Shown here: positions 1-6,840 of the stretch, piece after piece | Numbering within the stretch: the stretch's first letter is position 1 | Layout of the letters: each line of letters begins with the position of its first letter | Assembly (NCBI GenBank): GCA_036395115.1 | Contig: DASWDU010000025.1 | Location: 1-64,000, forward strand | DNA length: 64,000 bases | DNA from: Thermoplasmata archaeon | GTDB taxonomy: Archaea > Thermoplasmatota > Thermoplasmata > RBG-16-68-12 | Direction of reading: 5' to 3' | Notes under the pieces: model-generated | What the model was told of the DNA's origin: nothing | The model's input: the letters and a program-made list of their open reading frames with translations, nothing else | Databases searched by the model: none | Made by a program: the position numbers and the translations under genes

Positions 1-712
1 TGCCCCCGAGCACCCCGCCGACGATCTTCTCCGGCGGGATGCCGGGCTGGTTCACGTCGAACGACCGCGCGACGTACATCTTGGCGGGCTTCGCCTCCTC
101 GTGGGGCCTCGTCGGGATGACTTTCTGGATCATCATCAGCAGGACGTCCAGGTTCACCTCGTGGTGGGCGCTGACCGGGACGATCGGGGCGCCGTCCGCG
201 ACGGTCCCCTTGACGAACGCCTGAATCTGCCGGTAGTTCTCCTCCGCCTGCTTCGGGTCGACGATGTCGATCTTGTTCTGGACGATCACGATCTTGTCGA
301 CGCCGATGATGCCCAGGGCCATCAGATGCTCCTTCGTCTGCGGCTGCGGGCAATCCTCGTTCGCCGCGATCACGAGGAGGGCGCCGTCCATGATCGCCGC
401 GCCGCTGAGCATCGTCGCCATCAGCGTCTCGTGTCCCGGCGAGTCGACGAACGACACGATGCGCTGGAGCTCGCCTTTCACGTTGTGTGTCTTGCAGATC
501 TCCGTGTTCTGGTACGCCGCCGGCTCCTCGTCCTTCGGGCACTTGTAGATCGCCATGTCGGCGTAGCCGAGGCGAATCGAGATGCCCCGCTTGATCTCCT
601 CCGAGTGGCGGTCCGTCCGCTCGCCCGTGAGCCGCTCCGTCAGCGTCGACTTGCCGTGGTCGACGTGGCCGACGACGCCGATGTTGACCTCCGGTTGGCC
701 CGGGACCTTCAT
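1..712 (-). CDS. eif2g: Translation initiation factor aIF2 subunit gamma (C-terminus off the window)
   Basis: GTPase subunit of aIF2, which carries initiator Met-tRNA to the small ribosomal subunit. The N-terminal 237 residues are visible. The P-loop reads GHVDHGKST near residue 15, followed by the switch region [11 protein letters not shown], the DSPGHE motif and the NKID base-recognition motif. Together these are diagnostic of the IF2-gamma family. The family's zinc knuckle normally has four cysteines; here I see only one Cys after the YK element and a later Cys-x-x-His, so it looks reduced. The start codon overlaps the stop of the upstream S6e gene in an ATGA arrangement, so the two are translationally coupled. 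The gene runs off the left edge. Confidence 0.97.
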   Translation of the reverse strand, partial: MKVPGQPEVNIGVVGHVDHGKSTLTERLTGERTDRHSEEIKRGISIRLGYADMAIYKCPKDEEPAAYQNTEICKTHNVKGELQRIVSFVDSPGHETLMATMLSGAAIMDGALLVIAANEDCPQPQTKEHLMALGIIGVDKIVIVQNKIDIVDPKQAEENYRQIQAFVKGTVADGAPIVPVSAHHEVNLDVLLMMIQKVIPTRPHEEAKPAKMYVARSFDVNQPGIPPEKIVGGVLGG

Positions 713-1098
713 CGCGCCTGCTCCTGCCACGCGTCCTCGATCGACTTCGGCCCGCGCTGGACGATCCGCAGGTTCAACTGCAGGATGTCCGGGCTCACCG
801 TGTTCCCACGGACCGTCTTCTTCTTGCGCTTGCCGGGGCGGTCGGGGTGGTACCCGACGCCGCCGCTGAGGAGGAGCCGCTTCCGCCGCGGCCCGGGCAG
901 GTCGGACCGCATCGGGAAGCCGTCCTTGTCGCTCCCTCCCGTGATTGCGAGCTTGTATCCCGGCAGGCCGAGGTAGAGCCCGTCGAGCTCGTCGCCGATC
1001 TTCTTGCCGATGAGCGCGTTCGCGTAATGGCCCGTGACGTCCCGCTTGTACGCCTTCCCGGACTTCGGGTCGGCGATGACCGCTTTGAACTCCGCCAT
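709..1098 (-). CDS. rps6e: 30S ribosomal protein S6e
   Basis: Small-subunit ribosomal protein of the archaeal/eukaryotic S6e family, 129 residues, the usual archaeal length. The start [17 protein letters not shown] is typical, and the central [10 protein letters not shown] and [16 protein letters not shown] segments are the family core. A GGGAG Shine-Dalgarno sequence precedes the ATG. A TATA-like AAGTCTTATG lies at about 1139-1148 on this strand, placing transcription start some 20 bases upstream of the gene. S6e next to aIF2-gamma is a conserved archaeal gene pair, so this is a translation operon. Confidence 0.97.
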   Translation of the reverse strand: MAEFKAVIADPKSGKAYKRDVTGHYANALIGKKIGDELDGLYLGLPGYKLAITGGSDKDGFPMRSDLPGPRRKRLLLSGGVGYHPDRPGKRKKKTVRGNTVSPDILQLNLRIVQRGPKSIEDAWQEQAR

Positions 1099-1263
1099 GG
1101 TGTCTCCCGGATGAGTGTGCGTCCATGCACGCGTTTCGCATAAGACTTCCGACTAAGTCGCGAAGAAGGGAGCGCCCCGCTGAGACCCGGAATGCGTTCA
1201 CGATTCACCGAACGCCAGCGGTTGTTCGAGTGGGCGCAGGACGTCGTGAGACCTTCTCCTCCA

Positions 1264-1278
1264 ACTCTCGTCGAGAGT
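1264..1278. promoter_or_regulatory. 15-bp perfect palindrome in the 1099-1403 intergenic region
   Basis: ACTCTCG-T-CGAGAGT is a perfect 7+1+7 inverted repeat. It is the only structured element I see in the roughly 300 bases between the S6e start and the small membrane gene ending at 1404. It lies downstream of that convergently placed gene's stop and well upstream of the S6e promoter, so it could be a regulator site or an RNA hairpin. No T-tract follows it. No convincing ORF was found here. Confidence 0.3.
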
Positions 1279-1403
1279 CAAACCGCTGGGGAGGTCGCGG
1301 AATGTGGTGCAGAAGGCAGTTACTCGTACGGAGAACTCCATTCCAACCGCAAGGCGAGCCCCTGAGTTGCCGCCGGGCCTGTAAGCCGACGGTTTTCGAC
1401 CGA

Positions 1404-1658
1404 CTACCAGCGGAAGGAGGGGCGACGCATCGTGTGCCAGCGTTGCTTGATGGCGCTCCACGAGAGCGGGCCTACAAGGATTGCGTACAGCGCTGCAGGC
1501 ATGACGACGCCCGCTACGATCGCATACACTGCGACCAGGTACGGGACCATGTAGAAGCCGGTGGGAACTGGACGGACCAAGAGCGCGAACGTGAGAGCGA
1601 TTCCGCCCACAGCAACGATCGTCCGTTGAAGCCGGGCCACGATTCTTCGCGGTATCAT
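1404..1658 (-). CDS. Small two-helix membrane protein, unknown function
   Basis: 84 residues. Two hydrophobic segments are visible, about residues 14-28 (TIVAVGGIALTFALL) and 36-64 (a long apolar stretch with YLVAVYAIVAG and MPAALYAILVG). A basic tail (KQRWHTMRRPSFRW) follows, suggesting a cytoplasmic C-terminus. I do not recognise the family. It starts 10 bases after the stop of the gene at 1668-1874 and is probably co-transcribed with it. Neighbouring ORFs in other frames have no protein-like composition. Confidence 0.55.
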   Translation of the reverse strand: MIPRRIVARLQRTIVAVGGIALTFALLVRPVPTGFYMVPYLVAVYAIVAGVVMPAALYAILVGPLSWSAIKQRWHTMRRPSFRW

Positions 1659-1667
1659 CGCATCGGC

Positions 1668-1874
1668 TCAGCCGGGACGGGAGGGACACGGCGGGACGGT
1701 CTGCTGGGAGCACGTCGGCGTCACGTGAAAGGCCCCGGGCGTCTCGGAACCGGAAACCGGCGCGGACACCTGGACGACAGTGGGACCCGCCATTGTCGCG
1801 ACTGCAGCGACCGTAACTCCCACCGCGACGACCAGCAGGGCGAGACCGATCGCAATGGCCTTCTTTCTATTCAT
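1668..1874 (-). CDS. Small single-pass membrane or secreted protein, unknown
   Basis: 68 residues from an internal ATG (MNRKKAIAIGLALL). Basic residues precede one hydrophobic helix at about 5-30, then a Ser/Thr/Pro-rich outer part with two cysteines. It looks like a signal anchor or secreted peptide. I chose this start over an upstream in-frame one because a clean TATA box (1897-1906) is centred 27 bases before it, which predicts a leaderless transcript. It is followed closely by the two-helix membrane gene, so the two likely form an operon. Confidence 0.55.
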   Translation of the reverse strand: MNRKKAIAIGLALLVVAVGVTVAAVATMAGPTVVQVSAPVSGSETPGAFHVTPTCSQQTVPPCPSRPG

Positions 1875-1896
1875 TGAAGGGGCCAAAGGCAAGGAC

Positions 1897-1906
1897 ATAT
1901 TAATAC
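1897..1906 (-). promoter_or_regulatory. TATA box for the 1874 gene
   Basis: GTATTAATAT on the minus strand, centred about 27 bases upstream of the ATG at 1874. This is the spacing expected for a leaderless archaeal transcript. It sits between the cysS stop and the small membrane gene. Confidence 0.6.
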
Positions 1907-1920
1907 TCCACGTGCACTTG

Positions 1921-3144
1921 TTACGAAAACGCTTCTTGCGAAAACAGACCAAGGATCTGGCCAGACTGCTGGTACAGCCCCGCAATCGCGCGCCCTTCCG
2001 AGGATGATACGCCGGCCATGTCTGCAAGCGCCTCCGTCAGCTGCTGCAAGCGATACACCGCGTCCTTCGTGTTGAGGTCGTCGTCCATCGCCTTGAGGAA
2101 TTCGTCGCGGGTGTGCGTCACGAGGGCGTCGACCTTTCCGCCGGTCCCGGGACCGCGCGCGGTCGTCGCGGCGTCGATCGCCGCGCGCATCGCCTCGTAC
2201 TCCCGCCGAGACCGGGTGAAGCACTCGCGGTCGTACTCGACGTCTTCCCGGTACTGCGCCTTCAGGAGGCAGAGCCGGATCACTTCGCCCGGAAAGTCGG
2301 CGAGGACTTCGCGGATCGTCACGAAATTCCCGAGGCTCTTCGACATCTTCTCCCTCTCTAGCGTGATGAAGCCGTTGTGCATCCACGTCCGAGCCCACTC
2401 GCCGCCCCACGCGCCCTCGCAGATCATCGCCTCGCTCTCGTGGTGCGGGAACTTCAGGTCGACGCCGCCGCCGTGGATGTCGAGCGGCGCGCCGAGGTAC
2501 TTGTACGCCATCGCGTTGCACTCGACGTGCCATCCCGGCCGGCCGTCGCCCCACGGGCTCGGCCACGAGGGCTCGTCCCCCTTCGACTCCTTCCAGAGGG
2601 CGAAGTCGAGCGGGTCCTCCTTCCGGCTCTCCGACGGGGTCGACGCGACGACGATGTCTTCGAACTTCTGGTGCGACAGGATGCCGAACGAATGCTTCGC
2701 CTTCTTCGTCCGGAAGTACACCTCGCCGTCGACGGAGTACGCGAAACCGCGATCGACGAGCCGCCGGACGAGCGCCGTGATTTCGGGGATGTGCTCGCTC
2801 ACTTTCGGCATATGGTCCGCCGGCCTCACGTTGAGCGCGCGCATGTCCTCCAAGAAGCAATCGATATAGTGCTGCGCGTACGCGAGGGGCTCCTGGCCGA
2901 CCTCCTTCGCGCGGCGGATGATGACCTCCTCGATGTCCGTGAAGTTCTGGACGTACACGACGCGGTTCCCGAGGAACTCCAGGTAGCGGCGCGCGGTGTC
3001 GAAGTCGATATACGACCGCGCGTGGCCGAGGTGGCTGTGGTCGTACGTCGTCGGGCCGCAGACGTACATCTTGACGACGCCTGGGATTCGGGGCGAGAAC
3101 CGCTCCTTCCTCCTCGATCGGGTGTTGTACAACTGGAGAACCAT
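1921..3144 (-). CDS. cysS: Cysteinyl-tRNA synthetase, short form
   Basis: Class I synthetase charging tRNA-Cys. From the start at MVLQLYNT it has the zinc-site/HIGH region (MYVCGPTTYDHSHLGHARS, with HLGH), the WHVECNAMA and GGGVDLKFPHHE active-site/zinc segments, and KMSKS. An upstream in-frame ATG would add seven residues (MGAFAAT). The product is about 407 residues against 460-480 in most family members. It ends soon after the DALR-type helical part, so the last C-terminal anticodon-binding subdomain is missing. The stop is a clean TAA followed by the next gene's promoter, with no sign of a recent frameshift. Confidence 0.96.
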   Translation of the reverse strand: MVLQLYNTRSRRKERFSPRIPGVVKMYVCGPTTYDHSHLGHARSYIDFDTARRYLEFLGNRVVYVQNFTDIEEVIIRRAKEVGQEPLAYAQHYIDCFLEDMRALNVRPADHMPKVSEHIPEITALVRRLVDRGFAYSVDGEVYFRTKKAKHSFGILSHQKFEDIVVASTPSESRKEDPLDFALWKESKGDEPSWPSPWGDGRPGWHVECNAMAYKYLGAPLDIHGGGVDLKFPHHESEAMICEGAWGGEWARTWMHNGFITLEREKMSKSLGNFVTIREVLADFPGEVIRLCLLKAQYREDVEYDRECFTRSRREYEAMRAAIDAATTARGPGTGGKVDALVTHTRDEFLKAMDDDLNTKDAVYRLQQLTEALADMAGVSSSEGRAIAGLYQQSGQILGLFSQEAFS

Positions 3145-3242
3145 GGTCGCCGCGAACGCGCCCACGGGGACGGCGCTATTAAGGCCTTGGCCCGCGCCCG
3201 GCGGGACGCGCCGACTCCGTCGCAGCTGCAGTGCCGGGGACG

Positions 3243-3253
3243 AAACCTATATG
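3243..3253 (+). promoter_or_regulatory. TATA box of tRNA-Ala
   Basis: AAACCTATATG lies about 30 bases upstream of the first tRNA base, a normal archaeal BRE/TATA position for a tRNA gene. Confidence 0.6.
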
Positions 3254-3279
3254 TCGCGCGCCGATGTGCACGACCGCGC

Positions 3280-3351
3280 GGGCCGATAGATCAGCGGAAG
3301 ATCGCCGCCTTCGCAAGGCGGAAGCCGTGGGTTCAAATCCCACTCGGTCCA
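3280..3351 (+). tRNA. tRNA-Ala (anticodon CGC)
   Basis: A full cloverleaf can be read. The acceptor stem GGGCCGA/TCGGTCC contains the G3:U70 alanine identity pair. The D-arm is GATC/GATC, the anticodon stem CCGCC/GGCGG with loop TTCGCAA (anticodon CGC), and the T-arm GTGGG-TTCAAAT-CCCAC. The discriminator base is A. CCA is not encoded. There is no intron. It lies between cysS and the APH-like gene on the opposite strand to cysS. Confidence 0.95.
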
Positions 3352-3759
3352 CTCGCTCCCTTACCAGCGCTCTGAATCGAGGTCGCGCGGCCCAGCCGGA
3401 CCTTACCGGGCGACATTGCCGCGGGTCAGCCGAACTCGTGACGCGCGCGTGGGCCGACTCGAGACACAGGTGTGTACGCAAAGCAAATATTCCAGGATGT
3501 AACAACTCGCCCGATAACGCCGCGAGGCGATGGGGACTTGGTGAGGCATACGACCGCGACTGGCGTCCACAACGATTCGGGAGGCGCCTTCGATCGGGCG
3601 TCAAGCACACAACGCTCGGCCGGACCGAGTTTTGCAGGCGTATCGCGAGGACGGGCTCGGTCCTCCGCGTGCTCCGTCCCCCGGTAGGTGGTGGGGCCAC
3701 AGCCGTTGGAAGGGCGATCAGGCACACGCGATCGTAGAGAAATATTCCGGGTAAGGACC
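3352..3759. other. Intergenic region after tRNA-Ala; no supported gene
   Basis: About 400 bases. Possible ORFs in all frames are Arg/Ser-rich shadows without conserved features. Two similar AT-rich elements, GCAAATATTCC (about 3482) and GAAATATTCC (about 3738), stand out from the GC-rich background. A third copy in inverse orientation lies beside the MarR operator at about 5037. The second copy is only about 17 bases from the ATG at 3760, so it may not be that gene's core promoter. Confidence 0.4.
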
Positions 3760-4800
3760 ATGACGGGGACGGCTGAGCCGGTGGGTCCGGCGGGAACGGA
3801 TCGGGCCACCACGGAGGTGGCTCGGGTGATGACGAGGGAGTTCGCCGAGGACATCCTCGGCCCGCTCGTGCTCGGCCGACATGGGTCGGTCGGGGACGTC
3901 GCGATAGCCGTCATCCACCGCGCACGGGAAGGGCGCGTCACGGTTCGGTATTCGTTCGACTCGGATCACGTCGTATACGGGAAGCTCTACACGAGGGGCT
4001 CGGGATCCCACGCTTGCGGAATCCTCCGCGAGCTATGGGGGGACGGATTCGGGGAGGAATCGAGCTATCGCGTGCCCGAGCCGATCGCGTACCTGCCTCA
4101 CCCGGAGTTCTTGCTCACGAAGGCCGTCCCTGGAACGCCCCTCGTTGAACGCATCGATAACAACGACGTCGACGGACTGACTCGCGGCTCGCGGGAGGCC
4201 GCCCGTTGGCTCGTCCGGCTCCACCGCCATCCAATCCGCGTCGGCAAACGAGAGCCCCTCTGGGAATCCGCCCGCATGACCGGAATCCTAAAGAGGCTCA
4301 CCCGGTCCGCCACCGCCGCGCCGGACGCGAAGGAGCCACTGTGGCGGCTCGTCGAGTCGCTCCTGGAGGAGGCCAAGACGGGGTTGCGGGAACGGGAGCC
4401 CGTCCAAATCCACGCGCGGTTCCATCCGGAACACGCCTTCAACGCGGGCTCGGTCACCTCGCTCATCGATTTCGATGAGAGCGTCCCCTCGGATCCGGCG
4501 AGGGACCTGGCGGAGTTCCTGACCATGATGCGGATGAGGAAATTTCGGAACGCGGGTTCGGTCTCGTCCCTCGACGCTCCGACCCGCGCATTCCTCGACG
4601 AGTACCTCTCCCTCCTCCCGCAAAACGGGGCGAACCTCAGGATCCACTGGGGCGGGCGGCTGCTCGTGAGCGTCCTCCACCTCGTGTCGGAATGCAAGGA
4701 CGACCCGGAAGCTCTCGCACGGGCTATCGAGTTCGGTTCCGAGGAGCTCGACCGCGTGATGTCGGGTGAATTCCTTCCCGGCGGGTACGATCCGGTCTAG
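3760..4800 (+). CDS. Aminoglycoside-phosphotransferase-fold protein, probable pseudokinase
   Basis: 346 residues with the APH/choline-kinase fold. There is a putative ATP lysine in VVYGKLY (K75), a hinge region around residue 110-130, and a C-terminal lobe with a Brenner-like loop followed by LIDFDES and DPARDLAEF. D237 matches the metal-binding Asp. In the catalytic loop, where the family has HGD-x-H-x-x-N, this protein reads H218-A-R-F-H222-P-E-H225. The catalytic Asp is therefore Arg and the metal-binding Asn is His. This suggests loss of phosphotransfer with retention of the fold. The start MTGTAEP was chosen over an upstream in-frame one that would add 24 unusual residues. Substrate unknown. 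It lies between tRNA-Ala and a degenerate tRNA-Ala-like sequence. Confidence 0.75.
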   Translation: MTGTAEPVGPAGTDRATTEVARVMTREFAEDILGPLVLGRHGSVGDVAIAVIHRAREGRVTVRYSFDSDHVVYGKLYTRGSGSHACGILRELWGDGFGEESSYRVPEPIAYLPHPEFLLTKAVPGTPLVERIDNNDVDGLTRGSREAARWLVRLHRHPIRVGKREPLWESARMTGILKRLTRSATAAPDAKEPLWRLVESLLEEAKTGLREREPVQIHARFHPEHAFNAGSVTSLIDFDESVPSDPARDLAEFLTMMRMRKFRNAGSVSSLDAPTRAFLDEYLSLLPQNGANLRIHWGGRLLVSVLHLVSECKDDPEALARAIEFGSEELDRVMSGEFLPGGYDPV

Positions 4801-4822
4801 ACCGACTCGTCAGGATGGGTGC

Positions 4823-4927
4823 GGGCCCACGACCGGTGGTGCGGTCGATCAAGACGCGTACCTGCGCCGGACGATCGTCGACGCGGTGGGTTCTGGGCCT
4901 CGACCAGTCCGACGCCCACTCGGTCCA
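4823..4927 (+). other. Degenerate tRNA-Ala-like sequence (pseudo-tRNA or interrupted tRNA)
   Basis: The 3' end CCCACTCGGTCCACTC (4915-4930) is identical over 16 bases to the real tRNA-Ala 3' end plus its flank (3339-3354). The T-stem 5' side GTGGGTTC (4886-4893) is also identical, but 21 bases stand where the real T-loop has 4. Upstream, GGGCCCA (4823-4829) pairs with TCGGTCC at six of seven positions including G3:U70. A D-arm-like GACC/GGTC hairpin and a CGATC/GATCG stem with an oversized 22-base loop follow. Base 8 is not T and the D-loop is unusual. It is either a decayed copy or a tRNA with two insertions. Confidence 0.4.
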
Positions 4928-5042
4928 CTCTTCGCTTCGCTCCCTAGCACGCGGCCCGGTGACAGCGTGCACCCTGTTCGGATTCGGGCCGATGCGGGGA
5001 GCTTCGGGGTGTAGCCCACCACCGAGGTCGCCCATCCGAATA

Positions 5043-5063
5043 TTTGCGTTCGCAAACAATTTA
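5043..5063 (+). promoter_or_regulatory. MarR-type operator upstream of marR
   Basis: TTTGCG-TT-CGCAAA is a perfect palindrome (5043-5056) followed by CAATTTA. The block CGCAAACAAYTTA recurs at the second site (5617-5629). It lies just upstream of marR, at the position of the promoter, which fits autoregulation. Confidence 0.6.
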
Positions 5064-5098
5064 CCTTAGCATCGACATGGACCGAGCCGAGGAACTGC

Positions 5099-5605
5099 AT
5101 GAGACCGAAGAAATCATCACGCGCCGCCCACGTTGAGGAATGGGGCAAACTCTCCGTCGCCGAACGTGCGGCATGGATCAATCTCCTGCGGGTCCATCGC
5201 TCCGTCACCGATCGGCTGAACTCGGTGCTAGCAAGAAATCATGGTCTCACACTCGCGGAGTGGGATGCCCTCGTCCACCTCGCCGGCGCCAAAGAGGGAA
5301 TCCGGATGGGGGACCTCGCGGAACGAATCCTGCTTTCCCCGAGCGGGATGACGCGGATGATTGACCGCCTCGAGGCCAAAGGGCTCGTCGAGCGTCGAAC
5401 GGGCAAGACAGATGCACGAGAGGCCTTGGTCGGGGTTACCGGCGGCGGGCTCAATCTGCTGGCCGAAGCAGCTCCGACGCACAATCGGGCCCTGGAGACC
5501 CACTTCCTTCGGGTGTTGACTCCTGCGGAAGTCCGTCGCCTCGCAGCGCTTCTAACGAAGGTCGCAGACAGCATCGAGTCGGCCGGAGGCAAGGAACCGA
5601 GGTGA
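5099..5605 (+). CDS. MarR-family transcriptional regulator
   Basis: 168 residues. A winged helix spans about residues 55-125. The recognition-helix region reads LSPSGMTRMIDRLEAKGLVERR, the family hallmark, and a DAREALVGVT wing follows. Flanking helices form the usual dimer interface. A GAGGA Shine-Dalgarno sequence precedes the ATG at 5099; an ATG at 5077 is out of frame and gives only a short peptide. It heads a five-gene operon with an oxidoreductase and an MFS exporter, and two matching palindromes flank it. The likely role is a ligand-responsive repressor of the operon. The ligand cannot be told from the sequence. Confidence 0.9.
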   Translation: MRPKKSSRAAHVEEWGKLSVAERAAWINLLRVHRSVTDRLNSVLARNHGLTLAEWDALVHLAGAKEGIRMGDLAERILLSPSGMTRMIDRLEAKGLVERRTGKTDAREALVGVTGGGLNLLAEAAPTHNRALETHFLRVLTPAEVRRLAALLTKVADSIESAGGKEPR

Positions 5606-5607
5606 TG

Positions 5608-5634
5608 GTTGCTTGCGCAAACAACTTAATATAT
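5608..5634 (+). promoter_or_regulatory. Second MarR-type operator overlapping a TATA box
   Basis: GTTG-C-TTGCGCAA-A-CAAC (5608-5625) is an 18-bp palindrome with one central mismatch. It runs directly into TTAATATATA (5625-5634). CGCAAACAACTTA matches the first operator at 12 of 13 bases. The TATA element is 22-31 bases before the ATG at 5656, so a bound repressor would block the promoter of the downstream genes. Confidence 0.6.
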
Positions 5635-5655
5635 AGGCGACGCCATGCCCTTGCC

Positions 5656-5895
5656 ATGTTCCCGAACAGGGTACACGAAGCGGAAAGGGAGTTGCGACGA
5701 GCAGTTGCGAGCGCTCTGCGGACGGCGGCGAAGGACCCGGAACTGGCGGCTTACATCCGGACCGAACTCCGCGGCGACGCCTCGCGGATCGCGGTTCTCG
5801 GCTCCCGGGCGGCTCCGCGCGCCCGCGTGAGGTACTGGCTCAACGGCTTCCGAGGGTTTGCGGTCCTCGACCTCCGGGCTGAGCGCACGACTTAG
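5656..5895 (+). CDS. Small hypothetical protein in the MarR operon
   Basis: 79 residues from MFPNRVHEAERELRR. It has no signal peptide or membrane segment, and is Arg/Ala-rich and probably helical in its first half. An upstream in-frame ATG at 5602 would overlap the operator/TATA sequence; the internal ATG at 5656 fits a leaderless start from TTAATATATA. The family is not recognised. It lies between marR and the NmrA-like gene and is presumably part of the same regulon. Confidence 0.55.
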   Translation: MFPNRVHEAERELRRAVASALRTAAKDPELAAYIRTELRGDASRIAVLGSRAAPRARVRYWLNGFRGFAVLDLRAERTT

Positions 5896-5908
5896 GAGAC
5901 ATGGTACC

Positions 5909-6826
5909 ATGGCCGAAACCAAGACGATCCTCGTTGCCGGAGCGACGGGACAACAGGGAGGCGCCGTGGCTAGGAGCCTGGTGGGTCGGGGACATGAAGT
6001 CCGGGGCCTGACTCGGAAGGCGGACAAAATCAAGGACCTCAGTGCGATCGGAGTGGAAGGAATCCGGGGCGACCTCGCCGACGGTGGGAGTATTCAAGCG
6101 GCTCTCCGCGGCGCGGACGGCTTTTTCATCGTGACCACGCCGTTTGGCGAGGACTTTTCCGTGGACACGTCGAGGGAGGCTCGCCTGGGGGCCGCGGCGG
6201 TGGATGCGGCGAAGGCTGCCGCGGTCCCCCATGTGGTCCTGTCCTCCGTGGCGTCCGCGGACGAGGACACCGGCATCCCCCACTTTGAGTCGAAAGCTCG
6301 AGAGGAGCAATACCTGAAGGGCTCAGGCCTTCGGTACACGATCGCACGGCCCGTCTCCTTCATGTCGAACTTCACGAGCCCCTGGATGCCCTGGATGGCC
6401 TCCGCCATGCGAACGGGAATCGTGGCGTTGCCGATGCCCCCGGAAATGCGCCAGCAGATAGTGGCCGTCAGGGACATCGGGGAGATCGTGGCCCGGGCCT
6501 TCGAGAGGCCGGATGCGGCGGCCGGGAAGACCGTGGAGCTGGCGGGGGATACGTTGACGAATGCCGACCTCGCCAGCCGGCTCTCCAGGAAGCTCGGGCG
6601 TCCGGTCGAGTACGTCGAACTGACCGACGAGGAAGCGATGCAGGGAACGGGCGGGGACCTCATCCCGCTCTACGCGTGGTTTAGGACGAAGGGCTTCCAC
6701 GTCGACATCGACGCCCTCGAGAAGGCGTGGGGTTACCGGATGACTCGCTTCGACGAGTACTTAGCCACCTTCGACCTGGTGCCTGGGGCTGGTGGCATCC
6801 CTTCGCCCGTCGCGGGAGGCGCTTGA
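5909..6826 (+). CDS. NmrA-like NAD(P)-binding oxidoreductase
   Basis: 305 residues, atypical short-chain dehydrogenase of the NmrA/TMR type. The N-terminal Rossmann motif is VAGATGQQGGAVAR. HVVLSSVASADED and the substrate-side stretch FMSNFTSPWMPWM are typical, as is VRDIGEIVARAF near the end. The ATG at 5909 has TAGGAG just upstream; the ATG at 5901 is out of frame. Relatives either sense NADP(H) redox state or reduce small electrophiles; which applies here is unknown. Its place between MarR and an exporter suggests a response to a toxic compound. Confidence 0.88.
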   Translation: MAETKTILVAGATGQQGGAVARSLVGRGHEVRGLTRKADKIKDLSAIGVEGIRGDLADGGSIQAALRGADGFFIVTTPFGEDFSVDTSREARLGAAAVDAAKAAAVPHVVLSSVASADEDTGIPHFESKAREEQYLKGSGLRYTIARPVSFMSNFTSPWMPWMASAMRTGIVALPMPPEMRQQIVAVRDIGEIVARAFERPDAAAGKTVELAGDTLTNADLASRLSRKLGRPVEYVELTDEEAMQGTGGDLIPLYAWFRTKGFHVDIDALEKAWGYRMTRFDEYLATFDLVPGAGGIPSPVAGGA

Positions 6827-6840
6827 ACGTGGCAGCGGGC

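Noticed and set aside
101-976. Long plus-strand ORF opposite aIF2-gamma and S6e
   Set aside because: Arg/Leu-rich reverse shadow of two clear conserved genes; no protein-like motif.
4823-4900. A complete second tRNA with acceptor pair GGGCCCA/TGGGCCT
   Set aside because: Stems pair, but no T-arm precedes the 3' strand and the anticodon arm cannot be formed at normal size.
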